A DNA stretch of 64,000 nt from Halomonas sp. Bachu 37 (GCF_039691755.1 NZ_CP137552.1:3348001-3412000), one strand, 5' to 3'; shown: positions 18,206 to 27,128, counted from the first letter of the stretch. Notes: generated by a model from the letters alone, not told the origin. Program-made: numbers and translations.

Positions 18206-18658
18206 CTACGGCTTTCCCTGGCCGGCGGCAAGAATCGCGTCCAGGGCGGCCTGATAGCCCTGGACACCCAGGCCGGCGATTACTCCGTCGGCACGCAACG
18301 AGACATAGGAGTGATGGCGGAAACTTTCACGCTTGTGCACGTTGGAGATGTGGACTTCGTACACGGTGCCTTCGAAGGTATGCAAGGCATCCAGCAACGC
18401 CACTGACGTATGGGTGTAGGCGGCGGGATTGATGATGATCGCCCGGGTACCGTCGAGCCGCGCGGCATGAATGGCATCGATCAATTCACCTTCATGGTTG
18501 CTCTGCAAGCAGGCCAGCTCCCAGCCGGCCACCGTGGCTTTCTCTTCCAGGCGCTGGTTGATATCGGCCAGGGTGGCATGGCCGTAGAGCTCCGGTTGTC
18601 GGGTACCCAAGAGATTGAGATTGGGGCCGTTGAGTACGAGTATCTTGCGCGTTTCCAC
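18206..18658 (-). CDS. aroQ: 3-dehydroquinate dehydratase, type II
   Basis: A 150-residue type II dehydroquinase, interconverting 3-dehydroquinate and 3-dehydroshikimate. The [17 protein letters not shown] motif with the active-site loop Arg and Tyr, N-P-A-A-Y-T-H-T-S and [10 protein letters not shown] are all present. Start is GTG, overlapping the crcB stop by one base (TAGTG), preceded by AGGAGAG. Type II enzymes serve aromatic amino acid synthesis or quinate catabolism. The place beside a catabolic regulator makes a catabolic role possible, but co-transcription with crcB makes it uncertain. Confidence 0.95.
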   Translation of the reverse strand: METRKILVLNGPNLNLLGTRQPELYGHATLADINQRLEEKATVAGWELACLQSNHEGELIDAIHAARLDGTRAIIINPAAYTHTSVALLDALHTFEGTVYEVHISNVHKRESFRHHSYVSLRADGVIAGLGVQGYQAALDAILAAGQGKP

Positions 18659-19116
18659 TAACTCTCTCCTAGTCTCGTTGACGTCATCTGGCGCCGGGCC
18701 AGGCGCTGGCCGGCCCATGCCGCCGCCAACCACAGCAAGGGGCTGCCGACGGCATACACCAATGCCGTCAAGCCATTGCTTTGCTGCCACAATTGTAGGG
18801 TCTCAAGGCTGAACAGGGAAAAGGTGGTAAAACCGCCGCAAAACCCGGCGATCAGAAATGGTTGCCAGCGGGCGATCCAGCTCGATTGCAGTGCCGACGC
18901 ACGCGTGGCAAACCAGGCGATCAATGCCGACCCCACCAGGTTGACGGCCAAGGTTCCCCACGGGAAAGCGGGTCCAAAGACACTCAGACTGATAAGCGAG
19001 ACAAGATAACGTGCCCCCGTGCCCAGGCCGCTGCCTAGCGCCACCCCCAGATAGTTCGCCACTGTTTCTCGATTCACTTTCGATTCACCGGCCCGCTTCC
19101 CATGTCGCTCTGCCAT
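18658..19116 (-). CDS. crcB: Fluoride exporter CrcB/Fluc, copy with intact Phe motif
   Basis: A four-helix fluoride channel subunit of up to 152 residues. It has G-T-G-A-R-Y in TM1, F-P-W-G-T-L-A-V-N in TM2 and the TM3 motif [10 protein letters not shown], which holds the two Phe residues lining the fluoride path in Fluc channels. ATG at 19116 with AAAGGG upstream is used; a GTG at 19077 would give a more typical N-terminus of 139 residues. Positively charged N- and C-termini suggest both face the cytoplasm. The stop overlaps the aroQ start. Confidence 0.85.
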   Translation of the reverse strand: MAERHGKRAGESKVNRETVANYLGVALGSGLGTGARYLVSLISLSVFGPAFPWGTLAVNLVGSALIAWFATRASALQSSWIARWQPFLIAGFCGGFTTFSLFSLETLQLWQQSNGLTALVYAVGSPLLWLAAAWAGQRLARRQMTSTRLGES

Positions 19117-19130
19117 TGACCCTTTCGTTC

Positions 19131-19520
19131 TCACCCTAGCCGGCCACCTAACCACCATCCCGCCGCAGCCAGGGCGATACCACCGAGGCAGGAAATCGTC
19201 ATGTTGCTTATCGCCGCCAGGAGGCGCCCCTCTTGCCACAGTGAAAGCGTCTGCAGGCTCAGCGACGAGACGGTGGAATAACCGCCCAGCAGGCCGGCGG
19301 CCAACAGTGTCCAGGCCTGGGGAGTGGTGGAAAGGTCCGGCGACAGCAAAATTCCCGCCGCCAGACCGATCAGGAAGGCGGCGGATAGATTGACCACAAG
19401 TGTGCCCCAGGGAAAGGCCGTGCCGATCCACCTTGCCAATGTATTGGAGACGGCCACCCGTGCCACCCCGCCCAGTGCACCTCCCAGCATGACCCAGCCC
19501 AACCCGCTCGCTACAATCAT
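19131..19520 (-). CDS. crcB: Fluoride exporter CrcB/Fluc, diverged second copy
   Basis: A 129-residue CrcB homologue directly upstream of the other copy, 14 bases apart. F-P-W-G-T-L-V-V-N is kept, but the TM3 motif reads G-G-Y-S-T-V-S-S-L-S, lacking both Phe residues of the fluoride pathway. Paired crcB genes usually encode oppositely oriented halves of a heterodimer; the poor charge of the termini here fits an opposite topology. Start at MIVASGLG follows GAGGGAAG. Confidence 0.88.
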   Translation of the reverse strand: MIVASGLGWVMLGGALGGVARVAVSNTLARWIGTAFPWGTLVVNLSAAFLIGLAAGILLSPDLSTTPQAWTLLAAGLLGGYSTVSSLSLQTLSLWQEGRLLAAISNMTISCLGGIALAAAGWWLGGRLG

Positions 19521-19618
19521 CACTTCCCTCTTGCCGTGTTCGCTCTTGGCCCGCCATGCTCGCCGCAAGTTACCGGCGTGCTACATTGCATCGTTACCGA
19601 CACGAAAGGAGCCGGGCA

Positions 19619-20473
19619 ATGCCCTTGCCGCTGTATCTCGGCCTGGCCATGTGGGCCAACCAGGAGTGGGCCGGTAGCCTGTATCCGCCCCATGCGGGGC
19701 ACGATCTGCTGGGCGAGTACGCCCACATCTTTACCGCCGTTGAAGGCAATACGACGTTCTATAGCGGGGCTCCACGCATGGAGACCCTACAATCCTGGGC
19801 ACGACAGGCACCGTCTGAGTTTCGTTTCTGCTTCAAGCTGCCGAGTCGAATCACTCACGAACAGCGCCTCTCTCGATTGGAGGACGCCTGGGGCTTCCTC
19901 GACGCCCTGGCTCCGCTGCATGATCGCCTGGGGCCAACCATGGTGCAACTGCCTCGGGATTTCGGCCCTCGCGAGCTACCCAGGCTGGAAGCGTTACTGG
20001 CAAGCTGGCCGAAGGCGCTGCCCTGTGCCGTGGAGGTACGCCATCCCGAGTTTTTCCACAAGGGCACGGCAGAAACCGCTCTCAACCGATTGTTGATAAC
20101 TTATCGGGCCAACCGCGTCATGTTGGATGTACGGCCACTGTTTTCCACCGATCCCCAGGGCCACCCGGGCATGGCCAAGGCTCAGCAGGAAAAGCCGAAA
20201 CTCCCGCTACACGTGCTTTCCACGGGAGACCAGCCGATCATTCGTTTCATTGGCCATATTGACAAAGACGTTAATCAACGCTACTTCCAGCCGTGGGTAG
20301 CGCGTCTAAACCTGTGGATAAATCAGGGGAAAACCCCTTTCTTGTTTGTGCATACCGCAGATAACCGGGATGCTCCGCGCATGGCTCGTAGCCTTTATCC
20401 ACCGCTGGCAAAGGCGGCTGACCTGCCATCATTACCCCCCTTCGCCGATGAGCAGCAATCCGAACTGTTTTAA
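19619..20473 (+). CDS. DUF72 domain protein (YecE-like)
   Basis: A 284-residue TIM-barrel protein of the DUF72/YecE family, function unknown. It shows Y-L-G-L-A-M-W-A-N-x-E-W at the start, E-G-N-T-T-F-Y, F-C-F-K-L-P-S-R-I-T-H and F-V-H-T-A-D-N near the end, all standard family motifs. Start at MPLPLYLG follows AAAGGAG. It diverges from the crcB pair. Confidence 0.88.
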   Translation: MPLPLYLGLAMWANQEWAGSLYPPHAGHDLLGEYAHIFTAVEGNTTFYSGAPRMETLQSWARQAPSEFRFCFKLPSRITHEQRLSRLEDAWGFLDALAPLHDRLGPTMVQLPRDFGPRELPRLEALLASWPKALPCAVEVRHPEFFHKGTAETALNRLLITYRANRVMLDVRPLFSTDPQGHPGMAKAQQEKPKLPLHVLSTGDQPIIRFIGHIDKDVNQRYFQPWVARLNLWINQGKTPFLFVHTADNRDAPRMARSLYPPLAKAADLPSLPPFADEQQSELF

Positions 20474-20668
20474 TGCACTGTTTCAGTGCGACCTGCTGGC
20501 ATGCTCGCCTTTGATCGGATAAATTGCCTCCTCTTCGGAAATAGTAAGCATGTGGACACTTTTCCGAATAGCGACGACCCAAACATTGCCGGGCAAGTCG
20601 CCGGTATAGGGCACGCAATGAATCAAAACAATTCAACTCGACACGTCTATCCAATAAAAAGGTGATGT

Positions 20669-22012
20669 ATGGCGAAACTAGCGCATGCGCAATGGTCTTC
20701 ACGAATGACCTTTGTGCTGGCCGCTGCCGGTTCGGCAGTGGGACTGGGGAATATCTGGCGTTTTTCCTACCTGGTGGGGGATAGCGGGGGCGCAGCGTTC
20801 GTCCTGGTCTACCTGGCGTGTGTGGCTCTGGTCGGGATGCCGGTACTGGTTGCGGAGTGGATGATCGGCCGCAGAGGACAGAAAAACCCCATCAATAGCA
20901 TGGTGGATCTGGCAAGACAGCACGGCAAGAGCCCAGCTTGGGCCCTGGTAGGCGCCAGCGGGGTACTGGCGGCCTTCCTGATCCTGTCGTTCTACAGTGT
21001 GATCGGCGGCTGGTCGCTCAACTACACCCTGGGTTCGGTCATCGGTACCTTCAGCGGCCAAGACGCCGATGGCGTCAGCGAATTGTTCGGCGGCATGCTG
21101 GGCGACCCCACTACACTGCTGCTGTGGCATAGCGCCTTCATGCTGCTGGTGATCGGCATCGTGGCGCGTGGCGTGACCAAGGGGCTGGAGAGCGCGGCAC
21201 GCTCGATGATGCCGGCCCTGATCATCCTGCTGTTGATTCTGGTCGGTTACGGCGTTGCCAGCGGCCACTTCGGCGAGGCGCTGGCCTTCATGTTCCAGCC
21301 CGACTGGAGCGCGTTGAATGGCGGCGTAGTGCTGGCGGCCATGGGCCAGGCGTTCTTCACCCTGTCGCTGGGCATGGGCATCATGATGGCCTACGGCTCC
21401 TACCTCGGTGAAGACGTCAACCTACTGAGTACGGCACGCACGGTCATCATTCTGGATACCGCAATCGCCTTGCTGGCGGGCCTGGCGATCTTCCCCATCG
21501 TCTTCGCCAACGGTTTGAGCGCCGGCGAAGGACCGGGGTTGATCTTCGTCACCCTGCCACTGGCGTTCGGCAACATGACCGGCGGCACGCTGCTCGGCCT
21601 GATGTTCTTCCTGCTGCTGACATTCGCCGCCCTGACCTCGGCCATCTCGCTGCTCGAACCGGTGGTGGAAATGATGGAGGAGCGCACCTCGATGCCTCGC
21701 GTCACGGCTACCGTGGTGAGCGGGATCACGGTCTGGCTGCTGGGGGTGGCCGCCTTGCTGTCGTTCAATGTGTGGGCTGACTTCACGATCGTCGGTCTCA
21801 ACATCTTCGACCTGCTGGATACCTTTACCAGCAAGATCCTGCTGCCGTTGACCGGCCTGGGCGCTATCGTCTTCGTGGCCTGGTGTCTCAAGCGCGAAAG
21901 CGTGGAAGCCGAGCTGGGCCTGTCCGCCACTGGCGTCAGTGTATGGAACGTAATCGCTCGTTTCGTGGCCCCCATCGGGGTAGTAGCCGTGTTCGTCGCC
22001 GGCTTGATCTAA
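20669..22012 (+). CDS. Sodium-dependent transporter, NSS family
   Basis: A 447-residue neurotransmitter:sodium symporter family protein with about 11-12 helices. The N-terminus holds the sodium and substrate site: A-A-A-G-S-A-V-G-L-G-N-I-W-R-F-S-Y (about 16-32), then unwound TM6 region with S-L-G-M-G-I-M-M-A-Y-G-S-Y. Substrate is probably an amino acid, imported with sodium, which suits a halophile. Ribosome site AAAAAGGTG. A clear terminator follows. Confidence 0.92.
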   Translation: MAKLAHAQWSSRMTFVLAAAGSAVGLGNIWRFSYLVGDSGGAAFVLVYLACVALVGMPVLVAEWMIGRRGQKNPINSMVDLARQHGKSPAWALVGASGVLAAFLILSFYSVIGGWSLNYTLGSVIGTFSGQDADGVSELFGGMLGDPTTLLLWHSAFMLLVIGIVARGVTKGLESAARSMMPALIILLLILVGYGVASGHFGEALAFMFQPDWSALNGGVVLAAMGQAFFTLSLGMGIMMAYGSYLGEDVNLLSTARTVIILDTAIALLAGLAIFPIVFANGLSAGEGPGLIFVTLPLAFGNMTGGTLLGLMFFLLLTFAALTSAISLLEPVVEMMEERTSMPRVTATVVSGITVWLLGVAALLSFNVWADFTIVGLNIFDLLDTFTSKILLPLTGLGAIVFVAWCLKRESVEAELGLSATGVSVWNVIARFVAPIGVVAVFVAGLI

Positions 22013-22033
22013 GCCGCGACTGCGCGTCAAGAC

Positions 22034-22066
22034 AGGGTCTCGCCATTCGGTGGCGGGACCCTTTGT
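22034..22066 (+). terminator. Terminator after the NSS transporter
   Basis: 12-bp stem AGGGTCTCGCCA / TGGCGGGACCCT with one T-G wobble, loop TTCGG, followed by TTGTT. Confidence 0.8.
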
Positions 22067-22144
22067 TCAATGCGAATCGCCTATAACTTAAGCACGAGTC
22101 AACTTAAGTACGAGTCGACAGTCGGTGGATAGTGAGCGTGAAGG

Positions 22145-22366
22145 TCAGTGCAGTTCGCCTTCCAGCTTATCTTCCTCTTCCTCCGGCAACGCAGAGATGG
22201 CCCGGGACAACTGTTGAAACTCCCGATGCAGCTCGATCCCCCGGCGGGCCCGCAGGCTACGCTGCGCGGCGCTACGCCTGCGCTGGGCGTGCTCATCCAC
22301 TTCCATGCTCATGAAGATGTCCAGTAGCTCGCTCTTGAATGAAGTGATTCGTTCGACGTTTCGCAT
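22145..22366 (-). CDS. Small charged hypothetical protein
   Basis: A 73-residue protein preceded by a good GGAGG ribosome site. The middle is rich in Arg and Ala (R-R-R-S-A-A-Q-R-S-L-R-A-R-R) and the C-terminus in Glu (P-E-E-E-E-D-K). The Arg-rich helix resembles the PA3496-like small proteins of Pseudomonas, but I cannot confirm this. No signal peptide or membrane segment. It stands alone between the NSS transporter and hexR. Confidence 0.6.
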   Translation of the reverse strand: MRNVERITSFKSELLDIFMSMEVDEHAQRRRSAAQRSLRARRGIELHREFQQLSRAISALPEEEEDKLEGELH

Positions 22367-22614
22367 GATCGACGTTTCCTCCAGCAGAATATGCCTACTT
22401 GGTTCTGCCTGCAGTCATCGAGTTTTACTCATGATGCAGTGCGGCACTTCATTTCTTACTATAACTTAGTTGACAAAATGATGACGCTCGCGTGGCGTTT
22501 TCGACAACGGCCTTTCAACGCTTCTCTCTCGACTTGCCCATTTAGTCGATGACTCAGGCATACTGTGCCGGGCGCCTTGCCGGCGCCGCATGAATCATTA
22601 CCAAGGAGCTGAAC

Positions 22615-23469
22615 GTGAGTCGCGCCCTGTTCGATGAAATGAGACGCCGCATGGAGCACTTTCGCCGCTCCGAGCAAAAGGTGGCGCGCTTTGTGCTGCG
22701 CAACCCCGATGAAGTGATCCATATGCGTATCGTCGACCTGGCGACCGAAGCCAAGGTCAGCGAGCCCACCGTGGTGCGTTTCTGCCGTGCGCTGGGTTGC
22801 AACGGCTTCCAGGACTTCAAGCTCCAACTGGCCCAGATGCTGGCCACCGGCAGCCAGTTCGCCCAGTTCTCGATGAACGATAGCGACTCGGTGGCGGAGT
22901 TCTCGCACAGTATCTTCGACTCCACCGTCGGCACCCTGCTGTCGGTACGCGACCGGCTCGACAACGAGGCGCTGGGTCGGGCGGTCAATGCTCTGGCCAT
23001 GGCCAACCGGGTCGAATTCTACGGTTTCGGCGCCTCCGGCGCGGTGGCCTTCGATGCCCAGCACAAGTTCTTTCGCCTGCAGATTTCCACCTCCGCCTAC
23101 GCCGACCCGCACATGCAGAACATGTCGGCAGTGACGCTCAAGCCGGGCGACGTAGTGGTGGCAATCTCCCAGACCGGGCGCACCAAGGCATTGGTCGCAA
23201 GCGTCCGCCTGGCGCGCGAGGCCGGGGCCACGGTGATCGGGCTCTGCCCCAGTGGTTCGCCGCTGGCCGAGGAAGTCACTCTGCCGCTGTATATCGACGT
23301 GCACGAGGACACCGAGATCTATACCCCCATGAGTTCGCGCATTGCCCACCTGGTCCTGGTCGACGTGCTGGCCGTCGGCGTGGCCAAGACCCGCGGTCCG
23401 CACCTGGCCGAGCAGCTCAAGGCGGTGAAGAAGAGCCTGACGCCGCTGCGCTTTCCCGAAGAAGGATGA
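22615..23469 (+). CDS. hexR: HexR-like transcriptional regulator (MurR/RpiR family)
   Basis: A 284-residue regulator with an N-terminal RpiR helix-turn-helix (about 1-77, R-I-V-D-L-A-T-E-A-K-V-S-E-P-T-V-V-R-F-C) and a C-terminal sugar isomerase (SIS) domain (about 110-250, G-F-G-A-S-G-A-V-A and S-Q-T-G-R-T). It closely resembles HexR, which controls the Entner-Doudoroff and central carbon genes in response to 2-keto-3-deoxy-6-phosphogluconate. Start is GTG after AAGGAGC. The usual zwf-pgl-eda neighbours are absent here. Confidence 0.88.
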   Translation: MSRALFDEMRRRMEHFRRSEQKVARFVLRNPDEVIHMRIVDLATEAKVSEPTVVRFCRALGCNGFQDFKLQLAQMLATGSQFAQFSMNDSDSVAEFSHSIFDSTVGTLLSVRDRLDNEALGRAVNALAMANRVEFYGFGASGAVAFDAQHKFFRLQISTSAYADPHMQNMSAVTLKPGDVVVAISQTGRTKALVASVRLAREAGATVIGLCPSGSPLAEEVTLPLYIDVHEDTEIYTPMSSRIAHLVLVDVLAVGVAKTRGPHLAEQLKAVKKSLTPLRFPEEG

Positions 23470-23487
23470 AGGCCGAAGCCGCAGGCC

Positions 23488-23514
23488 GTCTATGCTAGCT
23501 CCTGTCTATGCTAG
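23488..23514. repeat. Direct repeat in the uvrD promoter region
   Basis: GTCTATGCTAG occurs at 23488 and again at 23504, 16 bases apart, between hexR and uvrD. A 12-bp palindrome ATGGGCGCCCAT follows at 23516-23527. TATGCT in each copy could act as a -10 element; no function is shown. Confidence 0.6.
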
Positions 23515-23549
23515 AATGGGCGCCCATTTTCGACCCGGCAGCGGCTTGC

Positions 23550-25748
23550 ATGGATGACGTCACGGCGATCCTAGATTCGTTAAATTCCGACCAGCGCGAA
23601 GCGGTCAGCGCACCCCAGGGCAACCTGCTGGTCCTGGCCGGCGCCGGCTCGGGCAAGACGCGGGTACTGGTACACCGCATCGCCTGGCTGATGCAGTCGG
23701 AGGGCCTCTCGCCCTATGCCCTGCTGGCGGTCACCTTCACCAACAAGGCCGCCCGCGAGATGCGCACCCGCCTGGAAGCCTTGCTGGGTCTCTCGCTGCG
23801 CCATGTGTGGGTGGGCACCTTCCACTCCATTGCCCACCGCCTGCTGCGCACTCACTGGCAGGATGCGCGCCTTCCGCAGCACTTCCAGATCATCGATTCC
23901 GACGACCAGCTGCGCCTGGTCAAGCGGCTGCTGAAGGATCACTCGATCGACGACGAGCGCTTCCCGCCGCGGCAGGTGCAGGCGTTCATCTCCGGCTGCA
24001 AGGAGGAGGGGCTGCGCCCGTCCCAGGTGGATGTCCACGGCGACGCCTACCTGGGGCAGATGGCCGAGCTTTATGAGCGCTACCAGTTGACCTGCGAGCG
24101 CGGCGGCCTGGTCGATTTCGGCGAACTGCTGCTGCGCAGCCTGGAACTACTGCGCGATAACCCGGCGCTGCTGACCCACTATCAGTCGCGCTTCGGCCAT
24201 GTGCTGGTCGACGAATTTCAGGACACCAATACCCTGCAGTATGCCTGGCTGAAGCTGTTGACCGGCCAGCGCACGCCGATGACCGTGGTCGGCGACGACG
24301 ACCAGTCGATCTACGGCTGGCGCGGCGCCAAGGTGGAAAACATCCGCCGCTTCGAGCAGGAATTTCCCGACACCCGGACCGTTCGCCTGGAACAGAACTA
24401 CCGCTCCACCAGCGCCATTCTGGATGCCGCCAACGCCCTGATCAGCCACAACAGCGAGCGCATGGGCAAGGAATTGTGGACGGCTGGAGCGCGGGGCGAG
24501 CCGATTTCCGTCTACGCCGGCTTCAATGACCTGGAAGAAGCCCGCTTCATCGTCGATACCATCAAGGAGAAGGTGGCCGAAGGCAGCCTGCGGCGGGATG
24601 TGGCGATTCTCTACCGTTCGAACGCCCAGTCACGCCTGCTGGAAGAGACCCTGATCCGTCAGGGCATGCCCTATCGCATCTATGGCGGCCACCGCTTCTA
24701 CGAGCGCCTGGAAATCAAGAATGCCCTGGCCTATCTGCGCCTGTTGCTCAACCGTGACGACGATGCCTCGCTGGAGCGTGTGATCAACGTGCCCACCCGG
24801 GGAATCGGCACCCGCACCGTGGAGATTCTGCGCCACCACGCTCGCGAGGAAAATATTCCGCTGTGGCAGGCGCTGCAGAACGCCAGCTCGGACGGCACCC
24901 TGAAGGGGCGCGCGGCCAACTCGCTGCAAGCGTTCGCCAACCTGATCGAGCGCCTCGACAACGACTGCGCCGGCCTGACCCTGCATGAAATCGTCGATCA
25001 CGTGCTGGTCCACACCGGTCTGATCGAACATCACAAGAGCGAGCGGGGCGAAAAGGGCCAGGCCCGGGTGGAAAACCTGGAGGAGCTGGTAACCGCCGCC
25101 CGCGCCTTCACCCAGGCCGATGCCTTCGAGACTCCCGAGGCCGGCGAAGGCCTGGCCGCGCTTGAGGCGTTTCTCTCGGAAGCCGCACTCAATGCCGGCG
25201 ATCACGAAGCCGACGAGTTCGAGGACAGCGTCCAGTTGATGACCCTGCACTCCGCCAAGGGGCTGGAATTCCCGATCGTTTTCATCGCCGGGGTCGAGGA
25301 GGGCCTGTTTCCCCACAAGATGTCGCTGGAGGAGCCCGGGCGCCTCGAGGAGGAGCGGCGGTTATGCTATGTCGGCGTGACCCGGGCCATGCACAAGCTC
25401 TACCTGACCCACGCCGAGACCCGGCGTTTGCACGGCAAGGAAGTGTTTCCGCGTCCCTCGCGTTTTCTGCGCGAGCTACCCGAGGCCCTGCTGGAAGAGG
25501 TCCGCCTGCGTGGCCAGGTATCGCGCCCGATGACCGCCTCACGCCCCACCCTGACCCAGCAGCAGGTCGAAGGCGGCGATGACCTGCCCAGCCTGCACGT
25601 CGGCCAGCGGGTATCGCACCCGGTATTCGGCGAAGGCGTGATACTCAATGCCGAAGGCCAGGGGGTCCGGGCCCGCGTACACGTGAGTTTCGAAGGCGAG
25701 GGAGACAAGTGGCTGGTGCTGGGCTTTGCCAAGCTCACCCCGCTTTGA
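23550..25748 (+). CDS. uvrD: DNA helicase II, UvrD
   Basis: A 732-residue superfamily 1A helicase acting in nucleotide excision and mismatch repair as a 3'-5' unwinding motor. Walker A is A-G-A-G-S-G-K-T (30-37), motif II V-D-E-F-Q-D-T-N, motif III G-D-D-D-Q-S-I-Y-G-W-R-G-A, and motif VI V-G-V-T-R-A. The C-terminal Tudor-like RNA polymerase-binding domain (L-H-V-G-Q-R-V-S-H-P-V-F-G-E-G) is present, separating it from Rep. I start at MDDVTAIL; a short in-frame extension to 23508 is less likely. Confidence 0.95.
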   Translation: MDDVTAILDSLNSDQREAVSAPQGNLLVLAGAGSGKTRVLVHRIAWLMQSEGLSPYALLAVTFTNKAAREMRTRLEALLGLSLRHVWVGTFHSIAHRLLRTHWQDARLPQHFQIIDSDDQLRLVKRLLKDHSIDDERFPPRQVQAFISGCKEEGLRPSQVDVHGDAYLGQMAELYERYQLTCERGGLVDFGELLLRSLELLRDNPALLTHYQSRFGHVLVDEFQDTNTLQYAWLKLLTGQRTPMTVVGDDDQSIYGWRGAKVENIRRFEQEFPDTRTVRLEQNYRSTSAILDAANALISHNSERMGKELWTAGARGEPISVYAGFNDLEEARFIVDTIKEKVAEGSLRRDVAILYRSNAQSRLLEETLIRQGMPYRIYGGHRFYERLEIKNALAYLRLLLNRDDDASLERVINVPTRGIGTRTVEILRHHAREENIPLWQALQNASSDGTLKGRAANSLQAFANLIERLDNDCAGLTLHEIVDHVLVHTGLIEHHKSERGEKGQARVENLEELVTAARAFTQADAFETPEAGEGLAALEAFLSEAALNAGDHEADEFEDSVQLMTLHSAKGLEFPIVFIAGVEEGLFPHKMSLEEPGRLEEERRLCYVGVTRAMHKLYLTHAETRRLHGKEVFPRPSRFLRELPEALLEEVRLRGQVSRPMTASRPTLTQQQVEGGDDLPSLHVGQRVSHPVFGEGVILNAEGQGVRARVHVSFEGEGDKWLVLGFAKLTPL

Positions 25749-25872
25749 TGGCGCATTGCTTGAGTCCAAACGCAACTTGCCCAACAAAAGCGGCTTGACG
25801 CATACTGCTTGGCGGACACTTGCACATCCCCTGTGCATTTATAAAAAAACACAATTCCGGAGACTTGCCCGC

Positions 25873-26961
25873 ATGCAACGCCGCAACTTCCTCAAGACCG
25901 TCGGCCTCGGCGCCGCCGGTGCCGTCGCCGCTCCTTTCGTTTCCACCGCCAAGGCTCAGGAAACCTACAGCTGGGACATGGTCACCTCGTGGCCGAAGAA
26001 CTTCCCCGCCCTGGGCACGGGTGCCAACGATTTCGCCCAGCGCGTCGAACAGCTCTCCAACGGCCGCATGCGCATCCGTGTGCACGGCGCCGGTGAACTG
26101 GTACCCGCCATGGAAGTGTTCGATGCCGTGGCCGCCGGCACCGCCGAGATGGGTCACTCCGCGTCCTACTACTGGCGTGGCAAGGTAGCCGCCTCGCAAT
26201 TCTTCACTGCCGTACCCTTCGGCATGAATACCCGCGAAACCAATGCCTGGCTGTATCACGGCGGTGGTCAGGAACTGTGGGACGAGGTCTATGCCAAGCA
26301 CAACCTCAAGCCGTTCCCGGTGGGCAACACCACGACCCAGCCGGGCGGCTGGTTCAAGAAAGAGATCAACTCGCTCGACGATCTCCAGGGCCTCAAACTG
26401 CGCCTGCCGGGGCTGGCGGGAGAAGCGATGAATCGCATCGGCGTCACCACCGTCAACATGCCGGGCTCCGAGATCTTCACCTCGATGCAGACCGGCGCGC
26501 TCGACGCCGCCGACTGGGTGAGCCCGTACAATGATCTGGCGTTCGGCCTGCACCAGGTGGCCGACTACTACTACACCTCGGCATGGAACGAGCCGAGCGC
26601 CATCCTCGAAGGCACCATCAACCTGGATGCGTGGAACTCACTGCCCGACGACCTGAAAATCGTGGTTACCGAAGCCGCGCGTGCCTCCAACCTGTCCATG
26701 ATCAGCGAGTTCACCTACCGTAACGCGCAGGCGCTGGACACCCTGGTCAACGAGCATGACGTCAAGCTGCGCACCTTCCCGGAAGACGTGATGCAGGCGC
26801 TTTTCGAAGCATCTAAAGAGGTCATTCGCGAGCAGACCGAAAGCGATGCCGATTCCAAGAAAGTGTACGACTCCTATCGTGCCTTCCAGGAACTGGTCCG
26901 CACTTCAACGGATAGCGGTGAATTCACTTACCTGAAGAGCCGCGCCAACGTCGGCGCCTGA
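25873..26961 (+). CDS. TRAP transporter solute-binding protein (DctP/TakP-like), Tat-exported
   Basis: A 362-residue periplasmic binding protein of the TRAP DctP family. The N-terminus has a twin-arginine signal (R-R-N-F-L-K, A-x-A cut near 28). The mature chain begins with W-D-M-V-T-S-W-P-K-N-F-P and has G-L-A-G-E-A-M-N-R-I-G and D-A-A-D-W-V-S-P-Y-N-D, which are close to TakP, the 2-oxoacid-binding protein of Rhodobacter. No dctQ or dctM gene is adjacent, so the membrane partners must be elsewhere. A strong terminator follows. Confidence 0.9.
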   Translation: MQRRNFLKTVGLGAAGAVAAPFVSTAKAQETYSWDMVTSWPKNFPALGTGANDFAQRVEQLSNGRMRIRVHGAGELVPAMEVFDAVAAGTAEMGHSASYYWRGKVAASQFFTAVPFGMNTRETNAWLYHGGGQELWDEVYAKHNLKPFPVGNTTTQPGGWFKKEINSLDDLQGLKLRLPGLAGEAMNRIGVTTVNMPGSEIFTSMQTGALDAADWVSPYNDLAFGLHQVADYYYTSAWNEPSAILEGTINLDAWNSLPDDLKIVVTEAARASNLSMISEFTYRNAQALDTLVNEHDVKLRTFPEDVMQALFEASKEVIREQTESDADSKKVYDSYRAFQELVRTSTDSGEFTYLKSRANVGA

Positions 26962-26994
26962 TAGAGCCGCTTGCCGGTTTTCCCGGCTAGTACC

Positions 26995-27022
26995 GCAAAA
27001 GGGCGCTTCGGCGCCCTTTTGC
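26995..27022 (+). terminator. Terminator after the TRAP binding protein
   Basis: Stem GCAAAAGGGCGC / GCGCCCTTTTGC with a TTCG tetraloop; the T-run is part of the right arm, and the matching A-run makes it bidirectional. Confidence 0.9.
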
Positions 27023-27050
27023 ATTCCCGTCCTTTAATCACGCTCTTTAG

Positions 27051-27128
27051 TCACGTTGTCGCTGAAAGCAGAGCAAGAGCGAAGGAGATGTCCTGACTCA
27101 ACAGCTCGATAGCCACGAACATTTGCAT
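27051..27128 (-). CDS. Candidate small protein (25 residues)
   Basis: An ATG-initiated 25-codon frame with a strong AGGAGG ribosome site (27135-27140 on this strand), 15 bases after the stop of the ArsR-rhodanese gene. The peptide starts M-Q-M-F-V-A-I-E-L-L and is largely hydrophobic with one Glu and one Asp. The quality of the ribosome site is the only strong evidence. It could also be a chance frame. Confidence 0.35.
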   Translation of the reverse strand: MQMFVAIELLSQDISFALALLSATT

